Assembly (NCBI RefSeq): GCF_900142325.1
Contig: NZ_FRAM01000003.1
Coordinates: forward strand, 354,038 to 418,037
Length of the DNA stretch: 64,000 nucleotides
Direction: 5' to 3'
From: Epilithonimonas mollis
GTDB taxonomy: Bacteria > Bacteroidota > Bacteroidia > Flavobacteriales > Weeksellaceae
The position numbers and the translations under genes are program-made. This document shows, one piece after another, positions 39,312-49,245 of the stretch; the first letter of the stretch is position 1, and every line of letters starts with the position of its first letter. The notes under the pieces were generated by a model that was not told where the DNA came from, searched no databases, and saw only the letters and a list, made by a program, of their open reading frames with translations.

Positions 39312-42300
39312 TTGAAATTGAAACTCAACTGGCGTAAAATTCTTCGGCGTACTTTAATCACAATTATCAGCATTTTTGTTTTTATCTTATTGATAATTTT
39401 GAGCTTACGGATTCCTGCGGTTCAAAATTATGTAAAGGACAAACTGATTGTCTACCTGGAGGGGAAAATCAAAACAAAAGTCAGTCTGGAACGCGTTTAC
39501 ATTGCTTTCCCGAACAGTCTTGTGATGGAAAATCTTCATCTCCGCGGTCAGCATATCGATACGCTTCTGGCTGTAAGAAAATTCGATGTGGGACTGGATA
39601 TGTGGCAGCTGATGAAGTCGAAAGCTGATCTTACATCCATAGATCTGGAAGGTGTGAGAGCAAATGTTGTGAGGGATTCTAAAGGAAAGTTTAATTTCGA
39701 TTACATTCTGGACGCTTTTGCAACGTCGGAAAAAGAGGAAAAACCTTCGAAACCGTTCATTATCTCATTGGATAAAATCCAACTCAAAGATATCGGTATT
39801 ACTTTCAATGACCAGCAGTCCAGAAATGATATCAAAGTGTATTTCAAATCTCTTGATACCAGGGTCCGGACATTTGATCTCCAAAATAATTCCTACGCTG
39901 TCAATAATATTGACCTGGACGGACTGAAGCTGAAACTGAAACAGGATCTGATAGAGGAAGTGGCTGCCAATGTAGAAGAAACAGTAGATTCGCTGAATCA
40001 GAAAAAACCAATGAAGCTGGGATTGAACAGGATCAGACTGACTAATTTCGATATTGATTATGGCGATGATAATACAAAAACTTTTGCAAAAGTCATCTTC
40101 CGCGAATTAAGTACGAAAGTCAATAATATCGATTGGGAACATAATTCTTATGATATGGATAATATCTTACTTTCCGGTGCTGATATCAATGCGAATCTTT
40201 TCCTGCCTGCCAATAATGCCAATTCAAAAAGCGAGGAAAAACCAGCAAAAAATTCCAAAGAAGAAAAAGCAATGAAACTACTTCTTGGAAAATTGGTTCT
40301 GGATGATGTAAAATTGGCTTACGATAATACGGCAGCAGCTCCTACAAAATCCGGAATGGATTTCAATCATCTTAATTTCGCAAAAATGAATCTGGATGTC
40401 CGGAATTTCAAAATGGAGGACAAAGCATTTGCAGGTAGCGTAAAATCTGCAGCAATCCAGGAAAAGAAAGGCCTTGATGTCCAGAAGTTCAATACAGATT
40501 TCGTGTACGGGAAAAAGGAAACTTATCTTAAAAATCTATATCTCCAGACTTCAAAAACTGTGTTGAGGGACGAGGTTATTCTGAATTACAATTCCATAGA
40601 ACAACTTTTTGCCAATCCGGGAGCTGTGAAAATTGCAGCAGATATCCGGAATTCTAAGATTGGTTTTGCGGATATTTTGAATCTCGTTCCGACCTTAAAA
40701 AATACGGCACCGTTTAATAAATATCCGAATGCCATTCTGAATGTCAATGCCCAGGTAGAAGGTTTGGTTAATGACTTATTGATTAAAAATCTGAAAATAT
40801 CCGGTCTGGATCAGCTGCGCGTTGCGGCTTCCGGAAGGATTAAAAATGCGATGAATCCCGATCAGCTTTATTATGATTTGAGAATCGGTGAATTGGCATC
40901 ATCAGGTCATACTATCTTTAACCTGGTTCCAAAAGGAACGATCCCTTCTAATATTTCTTTGCCAACACATTTCAGCATCAAAGGTTTTGCAAAGGGCACT
41001 ACGAAGGTTGTCAATACCAATCTCAATCTTTTCTCCACTTTAGGGAATGCAGGAATTATCGCAAAGCTGGATATGCGAAGAAAAAACAATGAAACTTTTG
41101 ATGTGAAAGCCAATCTGCAAAATCTGAAAGTAGGGAAATTCATTCAGAATAAGGATCTTGGCAGCATCACAGCACAGATTAACGCAAAAGGACAAAGCTT
41201 CGACCCGAAAATCATGTCGGCTCAGATTGCAGGCTATGTGAAATCTGCGACTTATAAAAATTACACCTATCAGAATATGGCTCTGAAAGGTAATATCAAT
41301 CGTGGTGTATATGCGGTAAACCTGGATTCAAACGATCCGAATGCCAATCTCCATATTGCTGCATCCGGAGTTTATGATGATAAAAATCCGACAGTAAAAG
41401 TCAATGGAAAAATCAATAAATTAGACTTGAACAAAACCGGTTTCTACAGTTCGCCAATGATTCTTGCAGGAAGTATTGACGCTGATTTTTCAAGCCTGGA
41501 TCCTGACAATCTTAAGGGTTATCTCAATCTGAAAGATTTTGCTATTTCGGATACCAAAGAAGTCTATCCGGTTCAGGAGATCAGTCTCAATGCAAGATCT
41601 ACGGCAGATTCTACTTTAATTAAATTCAATTCTCAGATCGTTGATGCAGAACTGAATGGGAAATATAAGCTGACCCAGATTTTCGGCTCTTTGTCACAAA
41701 CGATTAATCAATATTACCAGTTTCAGAAACCTGGAAAAACTCAGAAAATAGATGCAGGGCAATATTTTGAAATCTATGCGACTATTAAAAATGATGATCT
41801 GATCAGAAAATTTGTCCCGGAACTGAAAAGTTTTGAAACCATTAACATTACAGGAAATTATAACGCCGATTCCCAGCTAATAGAATTGGATGCCAGGATT
41901 CCGCAGATTCTTTATGGAACGAATACTCTGGAAAATACGAATCTGAAAATTACCAATCAAAATCACGCTTTACAATATAATCTGGATGTTGCCGCTCTTA
42001 AAAGTGAAAGTTTTGCGTTGAACAAGGTTAATATCAATGGAGATATAGCGGAAAATATCATCAATTATAATATTACGACGAGGGACGAAAAGGATGCGAC
42101 CCAATTCCTGATTGCCGGAAACGCCAAATCGATGAACGATATTACGGAAATATCTCTCAATCCGAATGGTCTTAAGCTTAATTATATGGACTGGAATGTG
42201 GCTGAGGATAATAAAATTCAGATTTTCAGCCAGGGAATCGTAGCGGACAATTTCAGGCTCAGCAATTCCGGTGCAGAGATTTCCCTGCAATCTGAAAGCA

Positions 42301-44330
42301 GTTCTCCGAACAGCCCGCTCAACGTATCCATCAGGGATTTCAAAATAGAAACCATTACCGAGATCATCAAAAAAGATTCGCTTCTGGCTAAGGGAACAAT
42401 TAATGGAACAGCACAATTGAGAAATCTTACTCAGAATATGACCTTCACTTCGGATGTAGATGTCACAGACTTATTTGTTTTCGGAAGTCCTGTTGGGAAT
42501 CTTGACATTAAAGTCAATAATCAGTCAGCGAATCTCCTGAATGCGGATATCACTCTTACAGGTAATGAGAATGATGTGAAAATTGCCGGTAATTATAATA
42601 CCACAGCCAGCAGTTTTGATTTGAATCTGGCAATGAATCAGCTTCAGATGAAAACGCTTCAAGGTTTTACGATGAATGCAATTACCAATACAGAAGGCTA
42701 CATCTCCGGCGATCTGAAAATTGCAGGAACCACATCTTCGCCAAGGATACTTGGTGATGTTAAGATGAACAATATAGGTTTAATGATTGCACAGACTGGC
42801 AGTGATTTCCGTAATATAAATGACAAAATCGGCTTCACAAACCGTGGGATCGAATTCGATAATTTTAAGATCAATGACAAGGACGGAAATTCCCTTAATA
42901 TAGACGGACAAGTTCTCACTCAGACCTACAGAGATTTTGCATTCAATCTTGATATTGATGCCAAAGATTTTAAAGTCGTGAATTCTGAAAAGTCCAATGA
43001 TGCACTGATGTACGGCATCCTGGCAATAGACGCAGCTCTGAAAGTACGTGGTAATCTGGATCTGCCGAAAGTGGACGGAAGACTGTCTGTGGCAGATAAT
43101 ACGGATTTTACTTTCGTGCTGCCGCAATCTACACCATCTTTACAGGAAAGAGACGGCATCGTAGAGTTTATTGATCAGGATCAGATTACATTGAATAAAA
43201 CCATTACAGCAGACTCGCTCAATGCACCAAGCAAGATTAAAGGAATGGATGTGAATGTCAATATTGAACTCAGCAAAGAAGCAAAACTCTCTCTTTTAAT
43301 AGATAAAGCTAATGGCGATTTCGTAAAGTTGCAAGGCGAAGCGGAACTGACTGGCGGAATTGACCCTTCCGGAAAAACTACTCTAGTCGGTGTGTACGAG
43401 GTGGAATCCGGAAGTTATGAGATGACTGTAAGTCTTCTGAAACGCAAGTTTGATATTCAGAAAGGAAGTACGATTACCTGGACCGGAGAACCTACAACAG
43501 CCATTATGGACATTACAGCAATCTATAAAACGGAAACCGCACCAATAGATCTGGTAGAGCAACAGCTGAGTGGCGAGAGTAATGCAACATTGAACCAATT
43601 CAAACAAAGAATTCCTTTCAACACCTTGCTGAAGATGAAAGGTGAACTCCTGAAACCGGAAATCAGTTTTGATATCACCACTGATGAAAAAAACAATTCG
43701 GTATCGTCTAATGTTACGGATATTGTAGATCAGAAATTAGCCCAGATCAGGAATCAGGAATCCGAAATGAACAAACAGGTTTTTGCTTTGCTTCTTCTGA
43801 ACAGATTCATCGGCGAGAATCCTTTTGAATCCAGCGCAGGTCTCTCTGCAGAAGCTATGGCAAGACAGAGTGTGAGCAAGATTCTTTCCCAGCAAATCAA
43901 TAATCTGGCTTCGGATCTGATAAAAGGCGTAGACCTTAATTTTGATCTGGAATCCTCAGAAGATTATTCTTCCGGAGCAAAAAATACCAGAACTGACCTG
44001 AATGTGGACATCAGTAAAAAACTTCTGAACGACCGTCTGAAAGTTTCCGTAGGAAGTAATTTCGGATTGGAAGGTGATGCCAGACAAAATGAAAGCATGA
44101 CCAATATTGCCGGTGATGTGACGGTGGACTACAGCCTTTCCAGAGACGGAAGATATACCTTGCGTGCATACCGTAAAAACGAATACCAGGTGGCACTTCA
44201 GGGACAGATTGTAGAAACCGGAGTTGGGTTCATCATCACCTTGGATTATGATAAATTCAGGGAGATTTTTCAGAAATCCAGGAACAGATCAAAAAATAAT
44301 CAGAAAAATAAAGCTGTAGAATTCAAATAA
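39312..44330 (+). CDS. tamB: Translocation/assembly module protein TamB (DUF490)
   Basis: About 1672 residues. One N-terminal TM helix (RRTLITIISIFVFILLIILS) anchors it in the inner membrane. A very long repetitive beta-rich periplasmic domain of the AsmA/bridge-like lipid-transfer type follows, and the C-terminal DUF490 domain (about 1250-1640, with KMKGELLKPEISFDI) reaches the outer membrane partner. It probably moves phospholipids and helps assemble outer membrane proteins together with TamL. No ATG exists near the start. In-frame TTG codons at 39276 and 39312 are candidates, and I prefer 39312 because translation from 39276 would begin inside the promoter-like box. The stop overlaps the tamL start (TAATG). 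Confidence 0.9.
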   Translation: MKLKLNWRKILRRTLITIISIFVFILLIILSLRIPAVQNYVKDKLIVYLEGKIKTKVSLERVYIAFPNSLVMENLHLRGQHIDTLLAVRKFDVGLDMWQLMKSKADLTSIDLEGVRANVVRDSKGKFNFDYILDAFATSEKEEKPSKPFIISLDKIQLKDIGITFNDQQSRNDIKVYFKSLDTRVRTFDLQNNSYAVNNIDLDGLKLKLKQDLIEEVAANVEETVDSLNQKKPMKLGLNRIRLTNFDIDYGDDNTKTFAKVIFRELSTKVNNIDWEHNSYDMDNILLSGADINANLFLPANNANSKSEEKPAKNSKEEKAMKLLLGKLVLDDVKLAYDNTAAAPTKSGMDFNHLNFAKMNLDVRNFKMEDKAFAGSVKSAAIQEKKGLDVQKFNTDFVYGKKETYLKNLYLQTSKTVLRDEVILNYNSIEQLFANPGAVKIAADIRNSKIGFADILNLVPTLKNTAPFNKYPNAILNVNAQVEGLVNDLLIKNLKISGLDQLRVAASGRIKNAMNPDQLYYDLRIGELASSGHTIFNLVPKGTIPSNISLPTHFSIKGFAKGTTKVVNTNLNLFSTLGNAGIIAKLDMRRKNNETFDVKANLQNLKVGKFIQNKDLGSITAQINAKGQSFDPKIMSAQIAGYVKSATYKNYTYQNMALKGNINRGVYAVNLDSNDPNANLHIAASGVYDDKNPTVKVNGKINKLDLNKTGFYSSPMILAGSIDADFSSLDPDNLKGYLNLKDFAISDTKEVYPVQEISLNARSTADSTLIKFNSQIVDAELNGKYKLTQIFGSLSQTINQYYQFQKPGKTQKIDAGQYFEIYATIKNDDLIRKFVPELKSFETINITGNYNADSQLIELDARIPQILYGTNTLENTNLKITNQNHALQYNLDVAALKSESFALNKVNINGDIAENIINYNITTRDEKDATQFLIAGNAKSMNDITEISLNPNGLKLNYMDWNVAEDNKIQIFSQGIVADNFRLSNSGAEISLQSESSSPNSPLNVSIRDFKIETITEIIKKDSLLAKGTINGTAQLRNLTQNMTFTSDVDVTDLFVFGSPVGNLDIKVNNQSANLLNADITLTGNENDVKIAGNYNTTASSFDLNLAMNQLQMKTLQGFTMNAITNTEGYISGDLKIAGTTSSPRILGDVKMNNIGLMIAQTGSDFRNINDKIGFTNRGIEFDNFKINDKDGNSLNIDGQVLTQTYRDFAFNLDIDAKDFKVVNSEKSNDALMYGILAIDAALKVRGNLDLPKVDGRLSVADNTDFTFVLPQSTPSLQERDGIVEFIDQDQITLNKTITADSLNAPSKIKGMDVNVNIELSKEAKLSLLIDKANGDFVKLQGEAELTGGIDPSGKTTLVGVYEVESGSYEMTVSLLKRKFDIQKGSTITWTGEPTTAIMDITAIYKTETAPIDLVEQQLSGESNATLNQFKQRIPFNTLLKMKGELLKPEISFDITTDEKNNSVSSNVTDIVDQKLAQIRNQESEMNKQVFALLLLNRFIGENPFESSAGLSAEAMARQSVSKILSQQINNLASDLIKGVDLNFDLESSEDYSSGAKNTRTDLNVDISKKLLNDRLKVSVGSNFGLEGDARQNESMTNIAGDVTVDYSLSRDGRYTLRAYRKNEYQVALQGQIVETGVGFIITLDYDKFREIFQKSRNRSKNNQKNKAVEFK

Positions 44331-46657
44331 TGGACATCAGAACTCTTAAATATATCAGACTATTTCTGACTTTTGGAAGCATAAGTTTTGCGATATCGTG
44401 CAGCAATACCAAATATCTGAAAGAAGGCGAAATGCTGTATACTGGCGCAGAAGTGAAAATTGAAAATGACAGTATTTCCAAAAAAGACAAAAAAAACCTG
44501 AAGTCTGAGCTGGAAAACAGCCTTACACCCAAGCCGAACTCCAGTTTTATCGGGCTGCGTCCCAAGCTTTTCTTTTATAATATTGCAAAAGAACCGGAAA
44601 AAGAAAAAGGTTTCAGTTACTGGCTGAAATATAAGTTAGGGGAAAAACCAGTTTTGCTGGGTGATGTAGATCGGGAATTCAATAAAGATATTATTGTTAA
44701 TTATTCGGAGAATAAAGGTTATTTTAATGCTCAGGCTACGTATGATACCATTTCAAAAAACAAAAAAGCAAAAGTGATTTACATCCTGAAACCAGGAAAT
44801 CAATATCGGATCAGTAATGTAAAGTTTCAAAAAGATTCTACACTTATTAATGAAGAGATGTTGAAGCTTACAGACAAAACATTGCTGAAACTCGGCGATC
44901 CATTCGATCTGGACATGATAAAGTCCGAGAGGGAACGTATTGATAATCAGTTAAAACAAAAAGGATTTTATTATTTCCATCCAGACAATATCATCGTGCA
45001 GGCAGACAGTACGGTGAGTAAAAACCACCAGGTTGAGCTCAATGTCAAATTAAAAGAAAACACACCAGAACTTGCCAAACAGCAATTCACAATTGATAAA
45101 GTGGTAGTATTCCCCAATTATAATATCAAAGATGTAAAAGACGGAAAATATACTGTTCCTATGAACAGTGACTCACTGTCCAGATACAGCCATGATGATA
45201 TCTATATTATTGATCCCGAACAAAAATTCAAACCTAGGATTTTTGACCGCGCTATGTATTTTAAAAAGGGTGATCTCTATAACAGAGCAGATCATAATCT
45301 TACGCTTAACCGCCTGATTAATCTCGGTGTTTTCAAATTTGTAAAAAATGAATTTGTAGTTTCTGATTCTGTTAATCATAAATTTGATGCCTATTATCTT
45401 CTTACACCGCGACAGATTCAGTCACTAAGGCTGGAAGCCCTGGGACGAACCAATTCTGCCAACTATGCAGGAAGTGAGGTGAACCTGAACTGGACGCACA
45501 GAAATTTTTTCAGAGGAGCGGAGCAATTTAAAGCTTCCGTTTATGGCGCTTTTGATGTACAGGTGGGTGGTCCGAAAGATGCTAAAAACCTTTTCCGGGC
45601 CGGAGCTAATGCGGAGCTTTCCATTCCGAGAATAGTGGCGCCTTTCAGGTTTGACTCCTCAAGTGCTTTTGTTCCGAGAACCAATATTTCATTAGGTTAC
45701 GAATTTCAGAACCGTACAGAATATTATACGCTCAATACATTTACCGGTTCTTTCGGCTATCTTTGGAAAGAAAATGTGAGGAAGGAACACGATCTGAAAG
45801 TGCTTGACATCACCTATGTGACGCCGGCTAATGTGACGCCTTTATACAACTCTATCTCTGAAAACAGTGATGCCCTACGACGTGTTGTACAAAGACAATT
45901 GATTTTTGGTCCTACTTATTCCTATACTTATACCAATACGATGCTTCCTAAATCCAATACGATATATTATAAAGGAACATTGGATCTGGCGGGGAATCTG
46001 ACAGGGCTTCTTTCCGGGGCCAATGTGAAGGAAGGAAAGGAAAAATCTATTTTCAGCGTGCCGTTCAGCCAGTATGCTAAGATCGAGAATGATTTCAGAT
46101 TTTACCATAAATTCGGTGAAAAAACCTCCCTTGCAACGCGTTTCATTGGTGGAATAGCTTATCCTTATGGCAATTCTGAGAACATTCCGTTTTCCAAACA
46201 GTTTTTCTCCGGTGGTAGTAACAGCATCCGTGCATTTCGTGCAAGAACTTTGGGGCCGGGAAGTTTCGATCCGAGAACTATTCAGGAAGGGTTTTATTTT
46301 GATCAATCGGGAGATGTAAAACTGGAGCTGAATGCCGAGTACAGAGCCAATCTCTACAAATTTCTGAACGTCGCTGTTTTCGCTGACGCCGGTAATATTT
46401 GGCTGGTAAACGATGATCCTCAAAGACCTGGCGCCAAATTTTCCAGTGATTTTATGAGTGAAATAGCTGTAGGAGCAGGAATTGGGTTGCGCCTGGATTT
46501 TTCTATTTTGATTTTAAGATTGGATCTGGCAATGCCGCTTCGTATTCCTTATTATGAAAAAGGAGACCGATGGGCTCTTAATAAGATTAACTTTGGAGAC
46601 TCTTCCTGGAGAAGAGACAACCTTATTCTGAATATTGCCATCGGTTACCCGTTTTAA
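44330..46657 (+). CDS. tamL: TamA-like outer membrane lipoprotein of the BamA/Omp85 family (TamL)
   Basis: 775 residues. The lipoprotein signal ends FAISCSNTKYLKEGE, the mark of the Bacteroidota TamL form. POTRA domains (about 30-300) are followed by a 16-strand Omp85 barrel (D15 block GGSNSIRAFRARTLGPG with the lid-lock-like segment, and the terminal NLILNIAIGYPF). It pairs with TamB encoded directly upstream with overlapping stop and start. Role: outer membrane protein and lipid export. Ends in a shared terminator with the convergent ferritin-like gene. Confidence 0.93.
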   Translation: MDIRTLKYIRLFLTFGSISFAISCSNTKYLKEGEMLYTGAEVKIENDSISKKDKKNLKSELENSLTPKPNSSFIGLRPKLFFYNIAKEPEKEKGFSYWLKYKLGEKPVLLGDVDREFNKDIIVNYSENKGYFNAQATYDTISKNKKAKVIYILKPGNQYRISNVKFQKDSTLINEEMLKLTDKTLLKLGDPFDLDMIKSERERIDNQLKQKGFYYFHPDNIIVQADSTVSKNHQVELNVKLKENTPELAKQQFTIDKVVVFPNYNIKDVKDGKYTVPMNSDSLSRYSHDDIYIIDPEQKFKPRIFDRAMYFKKGDLYNRADHNLTLNRLINLGVFKFVKNEFVVSDSVNHKFDAYYLLTPRQIQSLRLEALGRTNSANYAGSEVNLNWTHRNFFRGAEQFKASVYGAFDVQVGGPKDAKNLFRAGANAELSIPRIVAPFRFDSSSAFVPRTNISLGYEFQNRTEYYTLNTFTGSFGYLWKENVRKEHDLKVLDITYVTPANVTPLYNSISENSDALRRVVQRQLIFGPTYSYTYTNTMLPKSNTIYYKGTLDLAGNLTGLLSGANVKEGKEKSIFSVPFSQYAKIENDFRFYHKFGEKTSLATRFIGGIAYPYGNSENIPFSKQFFSGGSNSIRAFRARTLGPGSFDPRTIQEGFYFDQSGDVKLELNAEYRANLYKFLNVAVFADAGNIWLVNDDPQRPGAKFSSDFMSEIAVGAGIGLRLDFSILILRLDLAMPLRIPYYEKGDRWALNKINFGDSSWRRDNLILNIAIGYPF

Positions 46658-46734
46658 ATTGGATTACAGGCAAAATTGAGTACCGCCCATATTGATGTAC
46701 TCTGTAATTATCTTTATAACAATGTTATGTTACA

Positions 46735-46768
46735 AAATCATTTTTCAGCCTAAACTGAAAAATGATTT
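46735..46768. terminator. Bidirectional terminator between tamL and ferritin-like gene
   Basis: Perfect 14-base stem AAATCATTTTTCAG/CTGAAAAATGATTT, 6-base loop, with A- and T-rich flanks on both sides. Confidence 0.85.
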
Positions 46769-46793
46769 GAAAAAATAATTATTATGGAAAGGT

Positions 46794-47609
46794 CTATGCA
46801 ATAAATAAAGATGCGATTGCCTGTGCATCGCTGCCGCTCATAACTTCGTCGTAAGCCGCAGATCCGGCCTCTGCTTCAAATGCGTTTGCTGTATTGTAAC
46901 CAGCCTGGTTGGTATTTTGCTCTCCTGCATATACCGTATTTGTCGCTGACGGCATGTTGCCACCGTCGGCCAATTCTATCCATCCTTTATTACCGCGCAT
47001 TCTTCTGACTTGTGAAGCGTGTCTTGCTTCTACAGAATGGATCTGTAGAGCCGCCTGCAGAATATTTTTGTTGGACATTACATTACCAGCCTGGCCTTTA
47101 TAAGCCCTAACGCCTGTATCTTCGAAGGCCTGAGAAAGAATCAAAAACTGATTGTAATCGCTGAACGGGGAAAAATTCCCTTTGGCTGTAAAATCAAATG
47201 TCGGTTTTGCACCAGGACTTTCACCCAAGGATGTTAAAGCACTTTTGAGAAAAGCAACGTGCGCCGTTTCGTGTTTTGAGATCTGCATAAAAACAGTTCT
47301 GTCTGCATTGGGTATCAGTCCGGATGTTCCCAGTCCAATTCTGTAATATTCATCTTCGAGATACTCCAGAATCAATGCGAGTTGCAATGCATCCGTCAAT
47401 GCACTTTTAAAAGCCGAAGTAGAAGCATCGGCAGTTATGGTTTCTGCCTTTACAGGACTTGTCATTAATGCACCCAGCCCGAGCGGTATAGCTGCAACTG
47501 CCGCTTTTTTACCGAAACCGGCCATGTTGTTCAAAGTATTTAATCTTGTAGCTTCTGCAGTAAAGAATTTGTCATCAGAAAGCTTATCTAGTATTTTAAG
47601 AATGTTCAT
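46794..47609 (-). CDS. Ferritin-like domain protein (DUF4439/Dps-like group), second of pair
   Basis: 271 residues. An N-terminal helix region (AAVAAIPLGLGALMTSPVKA) looks like a non-canonical signal. The four-helix ferritin-like domain has ILEYLEDEYYRIGL, KHETAHVAFLKSAL, FEDTGVRAYKGQAG and HSVEARHASQVRRMRG, which supply Glu/His ligands for a di-metal site. Probable periplasmic or cell-surface protein. Translated 25 bases after the other ferritin-like gene and similar to it, so the two likely arose by duplication. Function (iron or oxidative stress) is inference. Confidence 0.88.
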   Translation of the reverse strand: MNILKILDKLSDDKFFTAEATRLNTLNNMAGFGKKAAVAAIPLGLGALMTSPVKAETITADASTSAFKSALTDALQLALILEYLEDEYYRIGLGTSGLIPNADRTVFMQISKHETAHVAFLKSALTSLGESPGAKPTFDFTAKGNFSPFSDYNQFLILSQAFEDTGVRAYKGQAGNVMSNKNILQAALQIHSVEARHASQVRRMRGNKGWIELADGGNMPSATNTVYAGEQNTNQAGYNTANAFEAEAGSAAYDEVMSGSDAQAIASLFIA

Positions 47610-47634
47610 AATAATTGATTTTGAGGATGAATAA

Positions 47635-48345
47635 TTAACCGATACCCTGCTCCTTCCAGGTGAAAGGCGTTTTGAAGAATCCGCCTGCAGCCGCTACAAT
47701 ATCTTTGGGTTCTTTTGCCAGGTCCAACCCGTTGGCATCAATGACATCATCTCCTGAAAAATCGGCCGATCCCGGATTGATTAGATTCCGGATCGCTGCC
47801 GCATGTCTCGCCTCGACGGAAACAATTTTGCCAGCAATCACAAGATAATCAGCATTTGTAATATATTTGCCAGCTCCGTTGTAAGCTGCTACGCCAGTAT
47901 CTTCCAATGCTTTTGCAGTAGCCAGGACAGAATTTCTATCACTGAAGTTGACATTCGGGTATTGGAATTCCAAATTCGGAAGAACATTGGAGGTTGCGCT
48001 ACCTATCGCTGCTTTGAAAAAATCCCTGTGGATGACCTCATGGTGATACAGATCTGTAAAGATTTCTTTTTCCAGGCTTGAGATTCCGGTATAGAAATTA
48101 TTCACCACTTTGGTATAAAAATCGGCTTCCAGTTGTTCCAATGCGTACGCATAATTCAGAACGCCGACATCACCTTTTCCCAGATCGAATACTTGGTTCC
48201 CATTATCGATGATCATAGCGTCATCATTACATCCCACTAGGGCAAGACCTGCCATTGCCAGGCCGACGCCACTGAGTTTTAAAAAATTTCTTCGGCCAGT
48301 ATCGAGGTTTGCTCCCTGACTTGACACTTGGATTGTTTTTTTCAT
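47635..48345 (-). CDS. Ferritin-like domain protein with Tat-type lipoprotein signal
   Basis: 236 residues. The signal contains a twin-arginine motif (RRNFLKLSGVGLAMAGLALV) directly followed by a lipobox cysteine (GCNDD), so it is probably a folded lipoprotein exported by Tat. The ferritin-like domain shows the metal-binding helices: ALEQLEADFYTKV, HHEVIHRDFFKAAI, KALEDTGVAAYNGAG and VSVEARHAAAIRNL. It lies between the fasciclin gene and its paralogue. A metal cofactor loaded in the cytoplasm would explain Tat export. Confidence 0.9.
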   Translation of the reverse strand: MKKTIQVSSQGANLDTGRRNFLKLSGVGLAMAGLALVGCNDDAMIIDNGNQVFDLGKGDVGVLNYAYALEQLEADFYTKVVNNFYTGISSLEKEIFTDLYHHEVIHRDFFKAAIGSATSNVLPNLEFQYPNVNFSDRNSVLATAKALEDTGVAAYNGAGKYITNADYLVIAGKIVSVEARHAAAIRNLINPGSADFSGDDVIDANGLDLAKEPKDIVAAAGGFFKTPFTWKEQGIG

Positions 48346-48380
48346 AATAATATTTTATAATTGGTTTATGTCAGAATTAT

Positions 48381-48406
48381 AAAAGCAGCATAAAAAACTA
48401 TGCTGC
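48381..48406 (-). terminator. Terminator of the fasciclin gene
   Basis: GCAGCATA/TATGCTGC stem, 6-base loop, then TTTTAT on the minus strand. Confidence 0.75.
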
Positions 48407-48418
48407 CTGATTAGCTAT

Positions 48419-48988
48419 TTACGGCATCAGTACTCTGTCAATCACATGGATCACACCATTGGATTGGTTCACATCTGCGATTGTCACTTTAGCATCTGTC
48501 CCCTTAGAATCCTTGACATAGAGATCATTACCCTTGCTCCAAAAAGTAATATCTCCTCCTTCTACTGTTTTCATCATTGCTTTTCCGTTACCAGCTTTTA
48601 CAGCAGCCCAGATCTGTTTTGCATCATATTTCCCCGAAAGCACATGATAGGTTAATATCTTGGTCAACATTTTTTTGTTGTCAGGTTTTACAAGATTATC
48701 AACTGTACCCTGGGGTAATTTTGCAAACGCTTCATCGGTCGGTGCAAGAACGGTGAACGGACCTTTACCTTGCAGGGTTTCTACCAGGCCTGCAGCTTTT
48801 ACAGCTGCAACCAAAGTCTTGTGGTCACCAGAATTCATGGCATTCTCTATAATATTTTTGGAAGGATACATCTCTGCGCCTCCAACCATTACGGTTCTTT
48901 CCTTTGTCGTCTGCGCAGCCATGTTCCCGGCGAAACCGACACATAAAAGTATCATTACAGCTGCTGTTAATTTTGATCGTGAATTCAT
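48419..48988 (-). CDS. Secreted fasciclin (FAS1) domain protein
   Basis: From the ATG at 48988, 189 residues with a signal peptide ending NMAAQ. A more distant in-frame ATG at 49027 would put 13 polar residues before the signal and is less likely. One FAS1 domain covers about 45-185: GPFTVLAPTDEAFAKLP is the H1 region and NGVIHVIDRVLMP the H2 region. FAS1 proteins act in adhesion. It is divergent from the sigma/anti-sigma pair and upstream of the two ferritin-like genes, an arrangement that suggests one regulon. Confidence 0.93.
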   Translation of the reverse strand: MNSRSKLTAAVMILLCVGFAGNMAAQTTKERTVMVGGAEMYPSKNIIENAMNSGDHKTLVAAVKAAGLVETLQGKGPFTVLAPTDEAFAKLPQGTVDNLVKPDNKKMLTKILTYHVLSGKYDAKQIWAAVKAGNGKAMMKTVEGGDITFWSKGNDLYVKDSKGTDAKVTIADVNQSNGVIHVIDRVLMP

Positions 48989-49027
48989 TTCGTTTATTTT
49001 ATGATTAATATTTGATGTTATTATCAT

Positions 49028-49046
49028 TTACGGAAAGCCGCCGTAA
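49028..49046 (-). promoter_or_regulatory. Inverted repeat upstream of the fasciclin gene
   Basis: TTACGG-N7-CCGTAA, a perfect 6-base dyad between the fasciclin gene and the divergent sigma factor gene. Candidate operator or part of the ECF-type promoter. Confidence 0.45.
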
Positions 49047-49197
49047 TTGGATTTGGAAATTTTAAACATTTTTATAAACAACTATTAATCAGTCTATTAT
49101 TTTTTCAATAATTGATCTTTAATGATCATTCTAATTTTGAAATAAACCAAACAAACCACTATATGTTTAACGATATTCAATATATTTTAATAATTTG

Positions 49198-49227
49198 TTG
49201 TTGATATAATTTAATTGATTACATTTG
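49198..49227 (+). promoter_or_regulatory. Promoter of the ECF sigma factor gene
   Basis: TTG at 49198-49200, a 19-base spacer and TACATTTG at 49220-49227, a full match to the housekeeping Bacteroidota promoter. The predicted transcript starts around 49232, leaving a very short leader. Confidence 0.7.
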
Positions 49228-49245
49228 AATTGAAAAATAATCAGC

